A stretch of 64,000 nucleotides of DNA from Branchipolynoe longqiensis (taxonomy: Eukaryota; Annelida; Polychaeta; Phyllodocida; Polynoidae), in assembly GCA_030323885.1 (NCBI GenBank), contig CM059192.1, positions 61,993,593-62,057,592 of the forward strand, in the 5' to 3' direction. A program made the translations under genes and the position numbers. The notes beneath the pieces are model-generated. The model did no database searches. It saw only the letters and a list, made by a program, of their open reading frames with translations, and was not told the origin of the DNA. Shown here one piece after another: positions 41,960 through 52,690 of this stretch (the stretch's first letter is position 1; every line of letters begins with the position of its first letter).

Positions 41960-42215
41960 ACAAATATGTTCTTCAAATGCCACAGCACCATCAGCGTATT
42001 TTACCGACACGTTGATAAACGCCACAGCACCAGCAGCGTATACTAATACATGGTGCAGAGGCCACAGCACTATCAGCGTATACTACTAGTATGTACATCC
42101 TAATATGACCGTAGCTGTTGCCAGGACAAAAAACTCCCAACAACCAAACCAACTAGTATGTGCTTCAAACGCCATAGCACAGTCAACGTATGCCAATATG
42201 TACCAGTAGGTTACA
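41960..42215. repeat. About 50-bp minisatellite, shared inverted with 34840-34935
   Basis: Units such as GCCACAGCACCATCAGCGTA with TACTA.TA..TG.. linkers. Reverse-complement units (TATACGCTGATAGTACTGC) occur at 34840-34935. Confidence 0.6.
42095..42151 (+). mobile_element. 57-bp SINE-A tail insertion
   Basis: Only ACATCCTAATATGACCGTAG through AACCAAACCA-type tail. Flanked by ACTAGTATGT at 42085-42094 and 42152-42161, a clear 10-bp target duplication. Confidence 0.85.
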
Positions 42216-42227
42216 TTTTGTGGCTTA

Positions 42228-42751
42228 TGGCCCTGTCACACTATGACGTAATATGCAAATTCAGGACGTCAATGTCGCGTAGTTGACGTGAGATTAACGT
42301 CGGCAAATCATAGTGATAACGTCGTTCAACGAGAGAGGACAACGTAATTACGCTCACAGTACGTTATATAAGTTATTCAATCGCCAGAACTACGTTACGT
42401 TATGTTACATATGTCATGACATGGTGGCGAAATGCTAAACGTATGTTGGACGTACATTATCCATACATTGTCATTATGCGGACTGTACGTTCCCACCGCC
42501 TTTGAAGGAGGTCAACGTAGTGAGCAGCGTTTGACTAACATACATCTAACGTCATCAACGTTCGCCTAACGTACGGCGAACATGTACGGCGAACATAAAA
42601 TCCTTACATTGTCCAAAGTCGAAAGTTTTCAACATGTTGAAAACCTTGACGTAGCTCGACGTCTGCCTAACGTAACCATGACGTACCTCAACTAATGATG
42701 AAACGTCACCTACGTCGGGTTACATCGTTACGTCGTAGTGTGACAGGCCTA
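42228..42751. mobile_element. TIR element, TGGCCCTGTCACACTATGACG termini
   Basis: Left TGGCCCTGTCACACTATGAC; reverse-complemented right TAGGCCTGTCACACTACGAC. TTA on both sides (42225-42227, 42752-42754). 524 bp, interior dominated by AACGTA/ACGTC words, non-coding. Same TIR family as 43056-43562 and 47124-48073. Confidence 0.82.
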
Positions 42752-43055
42752 TTAGGTTCAAAACACTACCGTAGTGTTTTGAACGGGGTAGTGTTTTGAA
42801 CGCCCTACACCGGCATAACGTCAACAAGGCTCAGAGGAACAGCCCATATTTCACTGCACCAGATTCTACTACCCGTTGAGCAACGTCGGCCACCGCCCCA
42901 CGCCCAGCCCATTATTTATTCTCATAAATGCAAAGTGCGACCCTAATTGGAAAGCCCCCATTTGATTTATTACACTCACGAATTCAGAACGTTTGCTTAA
43001 GGGGCAGTTTTAATACGTATTTGTGCGGCCTCCTCCCCCAACCATTTCCCGCTAA

Positions 43056-43562
43056 TAGCCATGTCACACTACGATGTATCTCGCCCGCGTGCTGCCAACG
43101 TGCAAAATCACTTTTAATTGTCGAGAAACGTCAAACTTTTCGGCGTCAGCGCAACAAAGTGGTAGCGTGCGGCCGACGTTGTGGTCAAAGTTTGGCACGC
43201 CGTCCTGATCTGACCCTAGATGTTGCTAGGACGTAAAACAACAAAAAGCAACAGTTTGGCGCAACGTGCAGGAACGAGCATCACGCACGCGCGGTGTCAG
43301 TGGAAAAAAAGTATTTGTACATCCAATGCGCTTCTAACGTATCTCGACGACCCCCTAACGTCGCCATAACATTGGCACCCGCGTGTTGGGGCACGTTGAA
43401 AGTTTTAAAGCACAAAACATCACCGACCAACTGACGCGGGTAGCTGACCGTCAACGATTACCAACGCGCTTGTAACGCGCGCATAACGCTTCCAGATGTC
43501 TCCCGACGTTTCGCCAAAAAGTGACACACGTCGACGAGAAACGTCGTAATGTGACGGCACCA
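43056..43562. mobile_element. TIR element, TAGCCATGTCACACTACGATG termini
   Basis: Left TAGCCATGTCACACTACGAT; reverse-complemented right TGGTGCCGTCACATTACGAC. TAA flanks (43053-43055, 43563-43565). CGT-rich interior. A 56-bp SINE tail is inserted at 43197-43252. Confidence 0.78.
43197..43252 (+). mobile_element. 56-bp SINE-A tail nested in a TIR element
   Basis: CTGATCTGACCCTAGATGTT through AAACAACAAAAAGCAAC, flanked by AGTTTGGC at 43189-43196 and 43253-43260. It is younger than its host element. Confidence 0.85.
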
Positions 43563-43680
43563 TAAGCCACCGACCGATGGCTCAGCACAAAGCCCAGCCA
43601 CATTCCACAGACCTGGATCCACACCCTCCCACGCCGTCTGGACGTGTAGGTTTAGTCACTGCATCTGTGTTTTACAGTTA

Positions 43681-43977
43681 AGCTAGGATTCCTTACACAC
43701 GGTATGCAGCATGCGAATGCAAATGCGGCAAAAAATCAAAAAGCATCTAAGTGAATAGGGGTGCTTTCATACCTCCGATACGAATGCGAATGCAGCAACT
43801 GAATCAGTCCCTGTAGCCATCGGTGTGGCATGCGAATGCGAATGCTGCTGCGTTTGCCATAGAAACCAATACTGTTCCTTCACACCGCCCCAAATGTTGG
43901 GGGTTGGCATATATCTACGCCGCATATACAACATTCGCATGCCGCACACCGCATACCGCGTATGAGGAATCTTAGCG
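43681..43977. mobile_element. TIR element, AGCTAGGATTCCTTACACACGG termini
   Basis: Left AGCTAGGATTCCTTACACAC; reverse-complemented right CGCTAAGATTCCTCATACGC; both continue GGTATGC. TTA on both sides (43678-43680, 43978-43980). The interior repeats GCATGCGAATGC-like words. 297 bp. Confidence 0.8.
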
Positions 43978-43980
43978 TTA

Positions 43981-44846
43981 GCTTTATTTTCAATATGAAT
44001 ACAAATTCTCTAGTTGGCCTTGCCCGCCGATAGCCTACATTCACTGGTGGAACCAGGTAAACACTGTACATAGGGGCGGTGTGTGATGTACTCTCCAGTA
44101 ATGCATTCCAGGCAAACTCTACCTGTTCGTTTGGCGTATTATCAGGTCATATCGATTTTACTCTCGGGTCATGTTGCGCACACGGATATATGCCGTCGGA
44201 ACAACCCCACCCCTATCCCCGCCTCACAACAGCGAACCACAAATTAGAAGCCTTTGTTATTCACCTCCTTCAGCACTGCCCACCCCTGTGTACGGCTGCT
44301 CGTGTTATCTCCTCTCTGCAGGCCGGCCCCGGGGACCAGTGAACTGAGGGTTCCCAGCGATCACTGCATCGATTAATATGATCTACCCGCGTGTAGCCAG
44401 CCCAGCCATGAGGTTTGCTAATGAAGCTTTCAGGGGTTTCTGAAACCCACAAACGGATCCTTACAAAAAAACTCAGTTCAAGTGTGACCGGGATGGTTTT
44501 AATTACTGTTCGTCATATTCTACCTTACAATAAAATTGTGGTTTGGTAAGTAAGTGAAACATAGCGTCTCAATTACTCAAGTGGGGCGGTGGACACACAT
44601 TCACGGGATCAGTGTAGCATCAGCACTCATCAGTAGCGAGTCAACGATTAAGGTAGCGGTAATTGCTTTGTGGAATGAAACCAAGCAAACTGTGATCGCA
44701 TTCCTTTACACACCCACATGTGCCCAACTTGGTCAAAACCATAGTGAGATGTTTGAAAACCATAGACAAGACCAGCATGCCACTTTGCAGTTTGCATTCC
44801 TACACTTTGACCAAATTATTTAATTTAAAGTTGCATAGTTCGATTG
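43981..44846. other. Unassigned sequence
   Basis: No exon or known repeat was recognised with confidence. Confidence 0.4.
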
Positions 44847-45165
44847 TTTGTTTGTTGTTGTTTTACGTCCTAGCAACATCTATGGTCATATGAGGACGGG
44901 TACATACTTGTGACAGTGCGCACTCATGGCGACTTTATAGTGCTGTCCCACTGGTAAACCAGGCCATTGGCACCATGACCTGGTATCTCACTAAGTCACA
45001 TTATCCTGACACTGAAGACACCAGTCCTTGCCCTGTCCTAATAATGCGAAGCGCCTGGCTAGGAAGCGACAAGTATCAATTTCTAAGTCATTGGTTTGAC
45101 TCGACCAGGGTTCCAACCCACGACCTACAACCATGGGAGACAGACACTCTAACTCATTCAGCCAC
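44847..45165 (-). mobile_element. SINE-A, full length
   Basis: TTGTTTGTTGTTGTTTTACG tail side on the left; on the right the head shows, on the minus strand, GTGGCTGAATGAGTTAGAGT (A box) and GGGTTGGAACCCTGG (B box region). Confidence 0.85.
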
Positions 45166-45169
45166 TAAA

Positions 45170-45340
45170 ACACTTATTGAGATTTGAATCTATAAATCTA
45201 ACTTGGGTGTACATACTAAACACGTGTTGCGGTATAGAAGGGTATACTAAGTCAATTTAATAAAAGCTTTGGCCTATAGTGTTAAAATGTTGAGTAGATA
45301 TTTATGATCAATCTGATCTTTTTTTAAATGACAGAAAGTC
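45170..45340 (+). repeat. Dispersed repeat family D
   Basis: AACACTTATTGAGATTTGAA, GTGTACATACTAAACACGTG and GTATACTAAGTCAATTTAAT parallel 4740-4860. Confidence 0.5.
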
Positions 45341-45718
45341 AATACCACCAGACTATGGAACTTTAAATGACATTTGATAGAAATCGGTATATAAACGACA
45401 ATGTATACAAGCTTGTAAATTGAGTAAGCATTTAAATACGCACACTGCGTAATAAATATAAAGGCATTTGCACAACTTGTCATTAAAAAAAGCACACCGC
45501 ACACCAAAATAACACCTCACATATTTATAACAGATACTTTTATATGAATTCTGGCTGCTTCCCAAGGACACAGCCTCCTTTATACTGCGGACAGAGAGAA
45601 AGCAACATCATGGTATAAGTCAACTGTTACTCTTTACTATGGCAAGGCTATTCACATTATAACAGATGAATAGTGCACTGACCTACTTTCCTGTGGACCC
45701 ACTCTCGTGTCAGCACAC

Positions 45719-46425
45719 CAGGGCCTATATGTCTGAGCCTGGGTTAGCGGTCGTAACCCTCCGTCGTGCGGATTTCCCGGGTTAGCGACGAAAACTGTGT
45801 ATGTATGTGTCTGGGTTAAACTAACTCGGCGAGCGTAAAGTCGCCTGCACTAACCCCATGCGAAAGGAGGGTTAAAGGTGGGGTTAGGCACCGACTCTGC
45901 CCAAATCTATTCAATGCGACCATATTTAACAGAATTAGATACGCAATAAGTGAAATTTTATCAATTTAACCCTAAATTTGAAGCGTTATTAAGGCTACCG
46001 CCGCATTGGCGGCGATATTAATAGTGTCGAATCGACGAATGTAAAGTAAACAAATCGCCGCCACCACAGCAACGTCGATATCCATACTGGCATAACGCCA
46101 GCGGCAATGTTTTACGCCCAAATCTATTCAATGCGATCATATTTAACAGAATTACATACGCAATAAGTGAAATTTTATCAATTTAACCATAAATTCGAAC
46201 TGTTATTAAGGCTACCGCCGCATTGGTGGCAATATTAATAGTGTCGAATCGACGAATGTAAAGTAAACAAATCCCCCCCGGCGTGGCCCCCTAAGTTGCT
46301 AAATAACTAATAAGTTAGCTAACTCGGGCATGCTTTGGTCACATACATCCCCCGTGACACATTTGGAACCCTGGGGTTAGCTAACCCTGATCGGGTTAAA
46401 AATTGACTCATACATATAGGCCCTG
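45719..46425. mobile_element. TIR element, CAGGGCCTATATGT termini, with two 217-bp units
   Basis: Left CAGGGCCTATATGTCTGAG; reverse-complemented right CAGGGCCTATATGTATGAG. Near both ends, GGGTTAGC/TAACCC words. Between them lie two direct units of the CGATTCGAC repeat (offset 217 bp, from about 45903 and 46120). The target duplication was not resolved. Confidence 0.65.
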
Positions 46426-47123
46426 CGCTCTGTCCTCAACTATACCTGGACTAGCTTGCTGGCAGAGAATAGGGATCCTTATGTTATGGGCAGTGATTTT
46501 TAACTGTGACAACTACATGGCATACATACAGGTAGTATTCCCTGATCCAAATGGACTACAAGTATTAACATTACATTTCACTTCCTGTTACGAGTGATGA
46601 TGCGATTTTCTGGTTATACAGTGTAGGAGGTGATGTGAAGTTCAGGCATATGGTATTTCATGAATGATGTACCACAACACTCCAATGGCATGCATACACG
46701 TTCATGTGACTATCTGAAAAATGTATTTTCATGGTGAAGATGGACATATTGAATTCTAGGGTCCACAGCAGCATACCCGTGTTATTAAATAAATGTAACT
46801 ATCAGTTTGACATGATTATCACAGTACACGTATGAGCACACCACCTGTGTCAGTATTAGATTATATAGGTAGAAAATAATACACACAATTGCGCATATTC
46901 ATTATAACTAACCAAACATCTGTAAATGAGTGAATTGGTGGTCAAGAATGTCGACAACAAAGGGCCCCTTCATTGTGGCAGAAGGTGTGCTAATGCATAT
47001 ATATATATAAGACGAGACCTCAGCTATGTTTAGTATGTGTCCTCACCGACACACCTGTGTACAACCATACCTGTAACAGGAGCGAGTCGGTCATCACGGC
47101 ACGACCGACTAGCACCTGTCTAA
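46426..47123. other. Unassigned sequence
   Basis: AT-rich with a short (AT)n at about 46998-47009; no gene recognised. Confidence 0.4.
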
Positions 47124-48073
47124 AGGGGCTGTCACATTATGACGCATCGCGCCAATGTACGCCGATGTATGTGATTTTTGGCCGCTACGTCGAGATACAT
47201 TGTCATGCGCTCGTTGGTATACCTCAATGTACGGTGTCGCACGTCGGCAAAGTTTTGTGCATGCACATAACTTTCGATGTACAACGTGTGGATTTTACAT
47301 CCGCCATACATTATGTATGCGTTAGTCGTATGTCGATGTACGTTAGACAAACATTGTTTACTACATTGACCTAGAATAAAAGGCAGTGGGAACATACAGT
47401 CTACATACTGACAACGTACGCCTAACATAGTCTAACGTATGTTTAGCATTTCTCCAGCGTGTCTTGAAGTATGAGGCTAGTTCTGGCTATTAAATAATGC
47501 ATATAACGTTCACTGGCGGTCTCTGAATGTACCATGAGCGTAATTCAAGTATTTTTCGCCAGGAGGTACATTTTTTTTTTAAAGCCATACATTGGCCATG
47601 TGCTATGCACAAAACCTTCGGCGTACGACAACGTGTGGATTTGACGTCCGCCGTACATTATGTATGTGTTAGACGTATGTCGATGTAGGTTAGACATATG
47701 TTAGACAAACATTGTTGAGTACGTTGACCTAGATTAAAGGCAGTCGGAATGTACAGTCCACATACTGACAACGTATGGATAACATATGCCTAACGTACAT
47801 TTAGCATTTCTCCAGCGTGTCTTGACGTATGAGGCGTAGTTCTGGCGATTAAATAACGCATATAACGTTCACCGGTGTTCTGTGAACGTACCATGAGCGT
47901 AATTCAAATTTTTTTCGCCGGGAGGTACTTTTTTTTTTAAAGCCATACGTTGGTCATTTGCTATGTATATGGTATGTATACATCCAACTTTGCCCCCACG
48001 CCGAAAAGTTTGACACATCTCAACTTAAAAAGGTGATTTTACTTGCGAGATGGGTCGTAATATGACAGGGCCT
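47124..48073. mobile_element. TIR element with a 347-bp internal tandem duplication
   Basis: Left AGGGGCTGTCACATTATGAC; reverse-complemented right AGGCCCTGTCATATTACGAC. TAA on both sides (47121-47123, 48074-48076). About 47230-47576 and 47577-47945 are diverged direct copies (TTTAGCATTTCTCCAGCGTG in both). Non-coding. Confidence 0.82.
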
Positions 48074-48387
48074 TAATACAAACAAATGGCACCTCTCACT
48101 TCAACAAATGTATGCAAAGTAGATGGCGTAGTGTTGTATGTTATATAACAAATATAAACAATTTTAATTAGTTTCACCAAATGACAGAAATAATTATTCC
48201 CACAACACATTTTCTGCAAAGCAATTAAGAATAAAATACAGTGGAATCATGATTCGTCTGGTTCTATTCCACCCATTTAAAAAAAAAAGAAGAAGATTTT
48301 GATTCGATTCTAGTTACACATATTTTCATGATTCCAATTCGATTCCAAATCCAATTTCGGAATCGCCCCATGTCTGATAATTAGCAC

Positions 48388-48610
48388 GGACAAGATGGCC
48401 AAGTGGTTAAGGCGCCGGCTTCCACGGTGCGGGTGATGGGATCGATCCCCGATTTAATTCCCCAAACATCTGGACATAAGCATCACTCCATAAAAGCACG
48501 AACTCCAGTTCTGTCAGCTACCTGTAAGTGCCAGTGTATTGAGTCAGCCCCAACCAGGCGTTATTTATCTGAGGACTGTAGTAAGCAGTAGCTCCGTAAG
48601 CACGAGCTGC
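48388..48610 (+). mobile_element. SINE-C, tRNA-derived head
   Basis: GATGGCCAAGTGGTTAAGGC (A-box-like) and GGGATCGATCCCCG (B-box-like) are spaced as in a Leu/Ser-type tRNA and followed by an unrelated body (AGTGCCAGTGTATTGAGTCA). The cloverleaf stems do not pair well, so this is a SINE or tRNA relic rather than a working tRNA gene. Only one copy is in the window. Confidence 0.6.
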
Positions 48611-49411
48611 TTTCAACGAATGCATCACATACCTATCGGTATTCAGTCGGGATGGGGCGGGAGGCGGGGACACGGAAATGCAATTCACTGTAAGCGAAAA
48701 TTATTGAACGCATAATATATCAGTCCCAACTTAACGATATTAGGTTAACAGGCCAAATTCAACTATATAGCCAGTCTGAATGTGATGTCTGACTATTTAT
48801 TACAGGACAGTCACAGCTGGTGAAATATCCATTTAAAGGTTCTCAATTCTTGAAAGTTGAATACGTGAAGACAGCATATATATATATATACAAAATGTGA
48901 TTTATATAGCCAAATACAGATCAGTGAAGCATTGCAACAGCTACACCAAGTGCTGATATATGGCAGAGGCGTGAGCTCGTACCAGGAGGAAAGACTTACT
49001 TACCCTGTCTGTATCGACTCCCGAATTAACCAAGTACACACACCGTGCAAAGCGTTCATAACAATGCCGACCTCTAGTCAACATGACACAATTTGATTCA
49101 TTACTACATTTAGAATCGTCTAGTGACGTTAATATTTGGCTGTGCTGCTGCGAAGCTATACACATTGAAGGTGTTAGGTCTGTTATTAGTGTTAATGTAA
49201 TGCAGTTATATGTAACATCATGTCACAAGGGAAGGGGGTAGGGCCTCGGGATTAAGAGGCGAGACGCCTACTGAGTACACATAATTAGCCCAAGAACAAA
49301 AAACAACAAAAGGAAGAGGAAAATATCTAAGGAAACTCAGTGAGGCCGCACTCTCGTGGTCGCGATGAGCAGGACAGAGAAAACCAGGAGTAGGAACCTT
49401 AATATTACATG
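48611..49411. other. Unassigned sequence
   Basis: No exon identified. A donor-like GTAAGTAAG on the minus strand near 48998 has no supporting protein match. Confidence 0.4.
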
Positions 49412-49747
49412 GATTGGTTGGGTGTTGGGGTTTTACGACCTGGCAACATCTAAGGTCATATGAGGACGGCTACCGACTTGTGACAGTGCGCACTCATGGC
49501 GACTTTAAAGTTCGGCCCCACTGGAGACCAGGCCGCCAGCACCATGACCTGATATTCCTACTCAGTCACATTATCCTGATACTGAGCACACCATTCCTTG
49601 CCCTACCTATCCTAATAATGCAGATCGCCAAGCTAGGAAGCGACATGTACCAATTTTTTAAGTCATTGGCTTGACTCGACCAGGAATCGAACTCCCGATC
49701 TCCCGCACGGGAGGCCTGCGCCCTATCGATTCAGCCACCGCGTTCGG
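49412..49747 (-). mobile_element. SINE-A, full length
   Basis: Best copy for the head: minus-strand CGGTGGCTGAATCGATAGGG (A box) and GGGAGTTCGATTCCTGG (B box), then the body with GCTTCCTAGCTTGGCGATC, and the tail CATATGACCTTAGATGTTGC. Confidence 0.88.
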
Positions 49748-50027
49748 TATCTATTACATGGAAGTGTCTTACTTATTGTTATGTGCAGTAGTTTTAGTTT
49801 GCCAATTCTATACAGTACTCTATGTGCTGATGGGTGTAAGTCGTTGTGTCTGGGCAATAGTGTGTTGCTGATTAGTAGTTTGGGTACATTAAGGTGTGGC
49901 ATTATGCAGGTCAGGTTAGGTATTTGATGAGTGTCTGTCTAATACTAAGTGACAGTGTTACATGGTATTGCAGTGGGTTTACCATTGTTAGTGGGTTCAC
50001 TATTTTGCCATGTAGTGGGGTTATTAG

Positions 50028-50447
50028 TAGATAAAAGATTCACCCGGTAGTTGTAGTACACGGGTGAAGACCAGCCTTATATAAATACGGGTGAAAATAG
50101 GGTTAGTATGGAACAAGAAGTAGAATGCCTGTCACCAGTGTCAAATGGTTACTTATATCAGAACAGAGTTGGTGAAATGGGAGAGAATGCAAAAAGACAA
50201 GATGGCAGCCAGAGAATGCCATCGATTTCACTTTTAAATTGCATTAAAGTATATGTTTTATTATATTTTCCCAAGTCAAAAGTAGCGGGTAAACATGAAG
50301 ACATATACAAAGAATAAATGTTGCTTCTTAGATTGTGAAATTAGGCTCTCATAAAGAGTCATTTCATTACCCCGATTTTTCGACCGTTTTTATATAAGGC
50401 TGGTTTTCACCCCCTGTACTGGAAGTACCGGGTGAATCTTTTATCTA
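50028..50447. mobile_element. MITE copy C, family of 9276-10070
   Basis: 420 bp from TAGATAAAAGATTCACCCGG to GGTGAATCTTTTATCTA. Flanked by GGTTATTAG at 50019-50027 and 50448-50456, an independent 9-bp target duplication. Confidence 0.9.
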
Positions 50448-50456
50448 GGTTATTAG

Positions 50457-51404
50457 TTGCTCTGTGTTAATAGGGTGTCACAGTGAGGTGAGGGATCTGG
50501 GGAGTCCGAAGAAGAACAAGCATGAGGGGTTTGAGCAGTGATGGTGCACCAGTTCTCCACGGTGCCTGGTTTTAGTCCTGAATAATCTAGGATTTCTTAA
50601 CAGCAAGGATTGTCTGGGCTGTTCTGGTTCTGGTAGAGAGTTTTCCCCACCTGACTTCCATTGTAGATTGGTGCTGTCGCCATTTGTGGTATGCTTGGGC
50701 ACCTTAAGGAGGGTAGTAGGCCCTCTTCTTGTTACTCCAGTTGTGCGGTCATACTATACTTATAATGAGCTAATCAGTATTTTCCCTATCCTATTAATGC
50801 AGCGTACCAGGCTAGGTAGTGCTTGCATGTCGTATTGTAAGGAATGATTGATACTAGGTGAATGCCACACATGATGTGGGTGAGGAGAGAGCAAAGCGCC
50901 TTCTCCACACAGAACGTGACCGACCGGTGAGGAGCGATCCATGAACAAGGCTGTCGTGTCTTTAGCCTCGGTAAAAAATTACTCTGGGCGGACCGTTCCT
51001 GTGGTCGTTGTCAACTCGACCCCAGGCTGTCACCCCCACCCCCCCCCCCACCCCCTGTCACCGATTCCTACCAGACTGCTGAGACTTACCGAAGGACAAA
51101 GCGAAACCAATTCCAGCATCGCAGAACTCCCAAAACGGTCCATTTTATTGAGCATTTATAATTTCTTACCGTTAAAAACATTGATATATAAAAATAAATA
51201 ATTCAACCGACAAAAGGTGATTTAATGGAAATATACAGCGACGTGTGGGTAGCTAACGGCCTAAAGGAAGCGGCCGTCCATCCATCAGGACTGGGCGTGC
51301 CGCAGTCAGTGGGTCAGGGCTTGGGCCACCACGCTGCAACTAAGGAGCACTCAGTCCGTCAAGGCACTCGACCCCAAATCCATAGTACCAAAACAGCCTT
51401 GCTG
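50457..51404. other. Mostly unassigned; SINE-A fragment at 50762-50822
   Basis: 50762-50822 resembles the SINE-A body (ATCCTATTAATGCAGCGTAC, CAGGCTAGGTAG). A minus-strand ATG at about 51139 leading to a GGTAAGTC donor near 51089 could be a first exon, but nothing confirms it. Confidence 0.35.
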
Positions 51405-51787
51405 CCGGTGTCGTATTTTCAGCACCCGGTCATTGTCAGCGGCCTGTCGTGGCTTCTGCGCATGCGCGGATTTTAAGACATATGCAAAACACCCATGCCC
51501 TCGCCGGCTACAAACTCAGCCACGGTACCCGGCAGTGTTAGGGACCGATTAGGCCGAAATCTATTGAATGCGATCATATTTAACAGAATTACATACTCAA
51601 ATAATGAAATTTAATTAAATTAACCTTAAATTACAAGCGATATTAACGTAGCAGCTAGATCAGCGTCGAATCGCCGAGTGTAAACAAAACAAATAGCAGT
51701 GATCGCCGCAACGTGCGGAAATCCGCGCATGCGCAGAAGCCACGACAGGCCGCTGACAATGACCGGGCGCTGAAAATATGACACCGG
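51405..51787. mobile_element. Foldback element with about 70-bp TIRs
   Basis: 51405-51474 (CCGGTGTCGTATTTTCAGCA, GGCCTGTCGTGGCTTCTGCG) is the near-perfect reverse complement of 51718-51787. The interior contains the GATCGC repeat also found at 2150-2405. No coding sequence. The target duplication was not resolved. Confidence 0.78.
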
Positions 51788-51789
51788 AC

Positions 51790-52340
51790 ACAACTCTCAC
51801 ACGGGGCTGTGTGCTGTGTGTGAGAACAGTTAACAAAACCCTGGTGTGTGGTGGCTACACGAAACATAAGAACACACAGTGTTGTGTGTGGTGGCTACAC
51901 GACCAAACACAACTCAACCCATGGTGTTGTGTGTGGAAAGAGTTAACAAAGTCCTGGTGTGTGGTGAGTACACGACCAAACAGAACTCAACACCCAATGA
52001 TGTGTGCAGTGTGTGGGAGCAGTTAAAGCTCTGGTGTGTGGTGACTACACTAACAAACATTACTCAACACACAGTGCTGTGTGTGTGGAACAGTAACAAA
52101 GTCCCAGTGTGTGGTTGCTACACTAACAAACATAGCTCAACACACAATGATGTGTGCAGTGTGTGGGAGCAGATAACAAAGCTCTGGCGTGTGGTGGCTA
52201 CACGACCAAACACAACTCAACACACGATGATGTGTGCAGTGTGTGGGAGCAGTTAACAAACTCTTGTGTGTGGTGGCTACACGACCAAACACAACTCAAC
52301 ACATGGTGATGTTACAGTGTGTGGCAACAGTTAACTAAGA
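51790..52340. repeat. 74-80 bp tandem repeat, about 7 copies
   Basis: GTGTGTGGTGGCTACACGAC and AAACACAACTCAACAC with GTGTGCAGTGTGTGGGAGCA recur at intervals of about 74-80 bases. A further diverged unit occurs at 52607-52690, beyond the repeat at 52365-52607. Confidence 0.9.
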
Positions 52341-52364
52341 CTTGGCCGCATTCAGGCTCCGACG

Positions 52365-52607
52365 TCAGGCTAGTCTGAACGGCAAAGGCAGTTTGTTGTC
52401 TCGAAAATGGCCACCTCCATAGGCGGTAGCCATTTGCAATGGTAAAGCTGTGCTGTGATTGGCTGAAACCAGTGAATATGGCGGCCATTTTCGAGGCGCT
52501 GTTCACCTCCAGCCTGGAAAGAGAGACGTCTCCGAGACGCACTCTGAACGGAAATAAGCCAAAAAGCATCAGCGAGGCGCCTCCGAGACGAATCCTGAAC
52601 TCAGCCC
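52365..52607 (+). repeat. Dispersed repeat inserted within the tandem array
   Basis: GGCTAGTCTGAACGGCAAAG to GAGACGAATCCTGAAC; related to 41281-41465 and inverted 2440-2575. Array-like units occur on both sides. Confidence 0.6.
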
Positions 52608-52690
52608 GGGTGTGTGGTGGCTACAGACCAAACGGAGGGTTACTCCTCAGGATGCATAGCTCAACACTCCCACACTACTTCAGCACAGAT

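Noticed and set aside
48388..48460. tRNA gene
   Set aside because: A and B boxes are present but acceptor and arm pairing are poor and a SINE body follows.
48950..49165. Candidate host exon with donor near 48998 (minus strand)
   Set aside because: No protein similarity, and no acceptor or partner exon could be supported.
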